Part shown: in pieces, positions 53,120 to 55,058 of the stretch
Layout: every line of letters starts with the position of its first letter
How positions within the stretch are numbered: the stretch's first letter is position 1
DNA from: Spirochaetota bacterium
GTDB taxonomy: Bacteria > Spirochaetota > UBA4802 > UB4802
Direction of reading: 5' to 3'
Length of the DNA stretch: 55,058 nucleotides
NCBI GenBank assembly: GCA_040756435.1
Contig: JBFLZD010000021.1
Coordinates: 1 to 55,058, forward strand
Position numbers and translations under genes: made by a program
Notes under the pieces: model-generated
Databases searched by the model: none
What the model was told of the DNA's origin: nothing
The model's input: the letters and a program-made list of their open reading frames with translations, nothing else

Positions 53120-54004
53120 ATGGAAGCAGTCACCACAACAAAAGTCCCCGGTACACGAAAGCTTTTTTCAGGTAAAGTACGTGATGTATATAAAGTTGAT
53201 GATGAGCATCTTGTCATTGTATCAACCGACAGAATTTCGGCTTTTGACTGGGTATTTCCAAATGGCATTCCCGGCAAGGGCATTATTTTAAACACCATTT
53301 CAAACCTGTGGTTTAAAAATATAAAAATTATTAATAATCATATTATAGAAACCAACTATAAAAATTTCCCAAAACCATTTTGTGATTATCCAGAATTTTT
53401 TAAAGATAGAGCCGTACTGGTAAAAAAAGCAAAACGAATTGATTTTGAATGCGTTGCACGTGGTTATATAATTGGCAGCGGCTGGAAGGATTATCAAAAG
53501 ACAGGCAAGGTATGCGGAATTGAATTGCCCGGTGGACTACAGCTTGCCGACGAACTGCCATACCCAATTTTTACCCCCGCAACAAAAGCAGAATCAGGAC
53601 ATGACGAAAATATTACCATTGAAGAAATGAAAAAATCATTGGGAGCCGATATTGCCGAAAAGTTAGCGCAGGTTACCCTTGATTTATATGATTTTGCCAG
53701 GGATAAATTAAAAAAAGCAGGTATAATTTTAGCTGATACAAAGTTTGAATTTGGTTTTTCTGATAAAGAAATTATTTTGATTGATGAGGTATTAACACCT
53801 GACAGCTCCCGATTCTGGGATGCATCATTATATAAACCCGGCATTTCACCGGTAAGTTTAGATAAGCAGTTCATACGCGATTATTTAGAAACTACCACCT
53901 GGGATAAAAATTCGCCCCCTCCTCCTTTACCAGATGAAATTATACAGAAAACAAAAGAAAAATACGAGGAGATTTTACAAAGAATTAAACACATTTTAGG
54001 TTAA
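53120..54004 (+). CDS. purC: Phosphoribosylaminoimidazole-succinocarboxamide synthase (SAICAR synthetase)
   Basis: PurC joins aspartate to CAIR in de novo purine synthesis using ATP. Family motifs are LFSGKVRDVYKV, STDRISAFDWVFP, ARGYIIGSGWKDYQKTG, and the late LIDEVLTPDSSRFWDASLY. Length (294) matches the longer eukaryote-like form common in spirochaetes and others. AAAGGAAA supports the ATG at 53120. It shares a strand with gatB and is probably co-transcribed; there is no purine gene cluster here. Confidence 0.95.
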   Translation: MEAVTTTKVPGTRKLFSGKVRDVYKVDDEHLVIVSTDRISAFDWVFPNGIPGKGIILNTISNLWFKNIKIINNHIIETNYKNFPKPFCDYPEFFKDRAVLVKKAKRIDFECVARGYIIGSGWKDYQKTGKVCGIELPGGLQLADELPYPIFTPATKAESGHDENITIEEMKKSLGADIAEKLAQVTLDLYDFARDKLKKAGIILADTKFEFGFSDKEIILIDEVLTPDSSRFWDASLYKPGISPVSLDKQFIRDYLETTTWDKNSPPPPLPDEIIQKTKEKYEEILQRIKHILG

Positions 54005-54033
54005 ATATTTGTGTTTAATATTGGATTAATCCA

Positions 54034-54061
54034 TAAAGATTTGTATATTTTTATCCGATAC
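54034..54061 (+). promoter_or_regulatory. Candidate sigma-28 (flagellar) promoter
   Basis: TAAAG at 54034-54038 and TCCGATAC at 54054-54061 match the flagellar consensus TAAA / GCCGATAA at 4/4 and 6/8, with 16 bases between TAAA and the -10 block (15 is usual). It lies 39 bases before fliS. Confidence 0.6.
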
Positions 54062-54099
54062 TTTTAATGCCAATGCGTTTATAATCGAGGGGGGATTAC

Positions 54100-54534
54100 A
54101 TGGCTTTACCCAGTAGAAATCCGTATGACCAGTACAAACATACAGAAATAAATACCGCCAATCAGGGTAAATTAATCGTAATGCTTTATGATGGTGCCAT
54201 TAAATTCTGCAACATAGCTATAGAACATATGCATCCAAAAACCTACGATATTGCCAATACCAATATTCTTAAGGCTCAGGACATAATTAATGAATTAATT
54301 TTAGCGTTAAACATGAATGAAGGTGGAGATGTTGCACGAAATCTTTTTAACCTGTATATATTTTTCAAAAAACAACTTTTAGAAGCCAATATTCAGAAAA
54401 ACGCTGATATATTAAAAAATGTCGTTAAATTATTAAAAGAGTTACGGGATGCATGGGATAAAATTTCTACTAAAGAAACTCCTTCGGACAGGGTTGCAAC
54501 AGCATCCAAAGGTTCCTTTTCAATTGAGGGATGA
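54100..54534 (+). CDS. fliS: Flagellar export chaperone FliS
   Basis: FliS binds the C-terminus of flagellin and keeps it unassembled until export. The family opening is visible in NPYDQYKHTEINTANQGKLIVMLYDGAIKFC. Later segments follow the four-helix bundle pattern (NIMx-like ANTNILKAQDIINELILALNM, and LYIFFKKQLLEANIQKNADIL). GAGGGGGG ends 5 bases before the ATG, and a sigma-28-type promoter precedes it. A charged tail of about 20 residues extends beyond the bundle. It establishes that the organism is flagellated. The neighbour downstream overlaps by about 11 bases. Confidence 0.94.
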   Translation: MALPSRNPYDQYKHTEINTANQGKLIVMLYDGAIKFCNIAIEHMHPKTYDIANTNILKAQDIINELILALNMNEGGDVARNLFNLYIFFKKQLLEANIQKNADILKNVVKLLKELRDAWDKISTKETPSDRVATASKGSFSIEG

Positions 54535-54976
54535 TATTGAATCACTTCTTCATAATGTATCAGATTTACTGTTAACCAAACAAATGCTGTTAAAAAAGTT
54601 TGAGGTAAACCTACAAACTATACAGATAAATTTGATAAATGAAAATGAAGAAGCGATAGTTACCATAATATCCTCAAACAATGAAATTATTGAAGATATC
54701 TCTCTTTGTAATTATTCTATTGCCAATTGCATTAATGATTTAACATCTAAAATTGGCATTGAATATACCGAATTTGAAAAATTCCTTAGAAAATTAAATC
54801 ATCCTGTAGCAAATATCATTTGCGATACAATGAAGAATATAAATTTATCTATTAAATATATATATAACCTGAATCAGACTCTGATTATTTTGCTTACCAA
54901 TCATGAAGAATCAATACTAAAAAATATTAATGAAATAAATAAAATAATCGAATTACAAACGCAACTGGCATATTAG
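54524..54976 (+). CDS. Probable flagellar chaperone (FlgN/FliT-like), small helical protein
   Basis: The protein is almost entirely helical (DDIESLLHNVSDLLLTKQMLLKKFEVNLQTIQ, then NEEAIVTIISSNNEIIEDISL) and overlaps the fliS stop. In many genomes this position holds a FliT or FlgN export chaperone, which is the likely role, but no diagnostic motif is visible. The frame runs from an ATG at 54449 inside fliS. The TTG at 54524, or an ATG at 54578, is a more likely start, though the ribosome site (AAAGG 11 bases before 54524) is weak. It ends 82 bases before the window edge; the remainder is AT-rich with no gene seen. Confidence 0.6.
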   Translation: MRDDIESLLHNVSDLLLTKQMLLKKFEVNLQTIQINLINENEEAIVTIISSNNEIIEDISLCNYSIANCINDLTSKIGIEYTEFEKFLRKLNHPVANIICDTMKNINLSIKYIYNLNQTLIILLTNHEESILKNINEINKIIELQTQLAY

Positions 54977-55058
54977 TCAATTCATTAATAATCTTTTATT
55001 TTTTATAAAACCTGCTTAAAATATATTCTTTTTAAACCTGTAACCTTACAGATTTTTA

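Noticed and set aside
1-55058. tRNA, rRNA, CRISPR arrays, integrases, transposases and sigma-54 promoters
   Set aside because: Read through the window on both strands and found no tRNA-like T-arm, array of repeats, recombinase gene or GGCAC-N5-TTGC site in an intergenic position; a short or diverged site could still be missed without computation.

Overview
The window reads as a chromosomal segment of an AT-rich (roughly one third G+C), diderm, flagellated, heterotrophic bacterium. Outer-membrane proteins (a TolC-like channel, an Omp85-type barrel, a small beta-barrel) and an RND efflux pump show two membranes. A fliS gene behind a sigma-28-like promoter shows motility. MutS2, GatB, RsfS, NadD, PurC, citrate synthase and a class II aldolase are ordinary chromosomal genes. 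A spirochaete is my best guess at lineage (CHASE2 adenylate cyclase, AraC regulator with a membrane N-domain, overall gene style), but the sequence alone does not prove it. I saw no tRNA, rRNA, CRISPR array, integrase or transposase.

Layout. 1-13.5 kb: an M23 peptidase cut by the window edge, a nucleotidyltransferase/HAD phosphatase pair, a small Smr protein, a TIGR01777 epimerase and MutS2, an aldolase/alpha-glucosidase operon, a His-rich NicO/UreH-like membrane protein, an amidohydrolase with an AraC-type regulator, and a divergent acyl-CoA ligase with a 24-bp palindrome between the divergent genes. 13.5-18.7 kb: a dispersed structured repeat, a secreted OB-fold-like protein with a strong promoter, a CHASE2 adenylate cyclase, a YkgJ-like Cys-cluster protein and QueH. 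18.7-20.0 kb: DAHP synthase behind an apparent transcription attenuator whose short leader peptide has nine aromatic residues in a row. 20-30.6 kb: a lipid kinase, a degenerate SGNH protein, a three-gene redox operon (CrtI-like, ferredoxin-reductase-like, nitronate-monooxygenase-like), citrate synthase, and a paraoxonase-like/GH36 alpha-galactosidase pair. 30.7-43.8 kb: a long, tightly packed minus-strand run of fourteen genes. It holds nadD, an LCP protein, rsfS, a pseudo-histidine-kinase with an NtrC-type regulator, a Kelch protein overlapping mtgA, a TusA-DUF3343 fusion, an APC permease, an Omp85 barrel, and a MoxR ATPase / VWA-metallopeptidase / 28-residue-repeat protein triad. 43.9-50.3 kb: a CusCBA-type metal efflux operon with a Met/His-rich periplasmic protein at its end and a dyad near its presumed promoter. 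50.6-55 kb: a beta-barrel protein, gatB, purC, fliS and a FlgN/FliT-like chaperone candidate.

The most interesting signals are the aromatic attenuator at 18.9-19.2 kb, the MoxR/VWA-peptidase/28-residue-repeat cassette at 30.7-34.0 kb, and the sensorless histidine kinase with a decayed ATP-binding domain next to an NtrC-family regulator at 39-41.2 kb.
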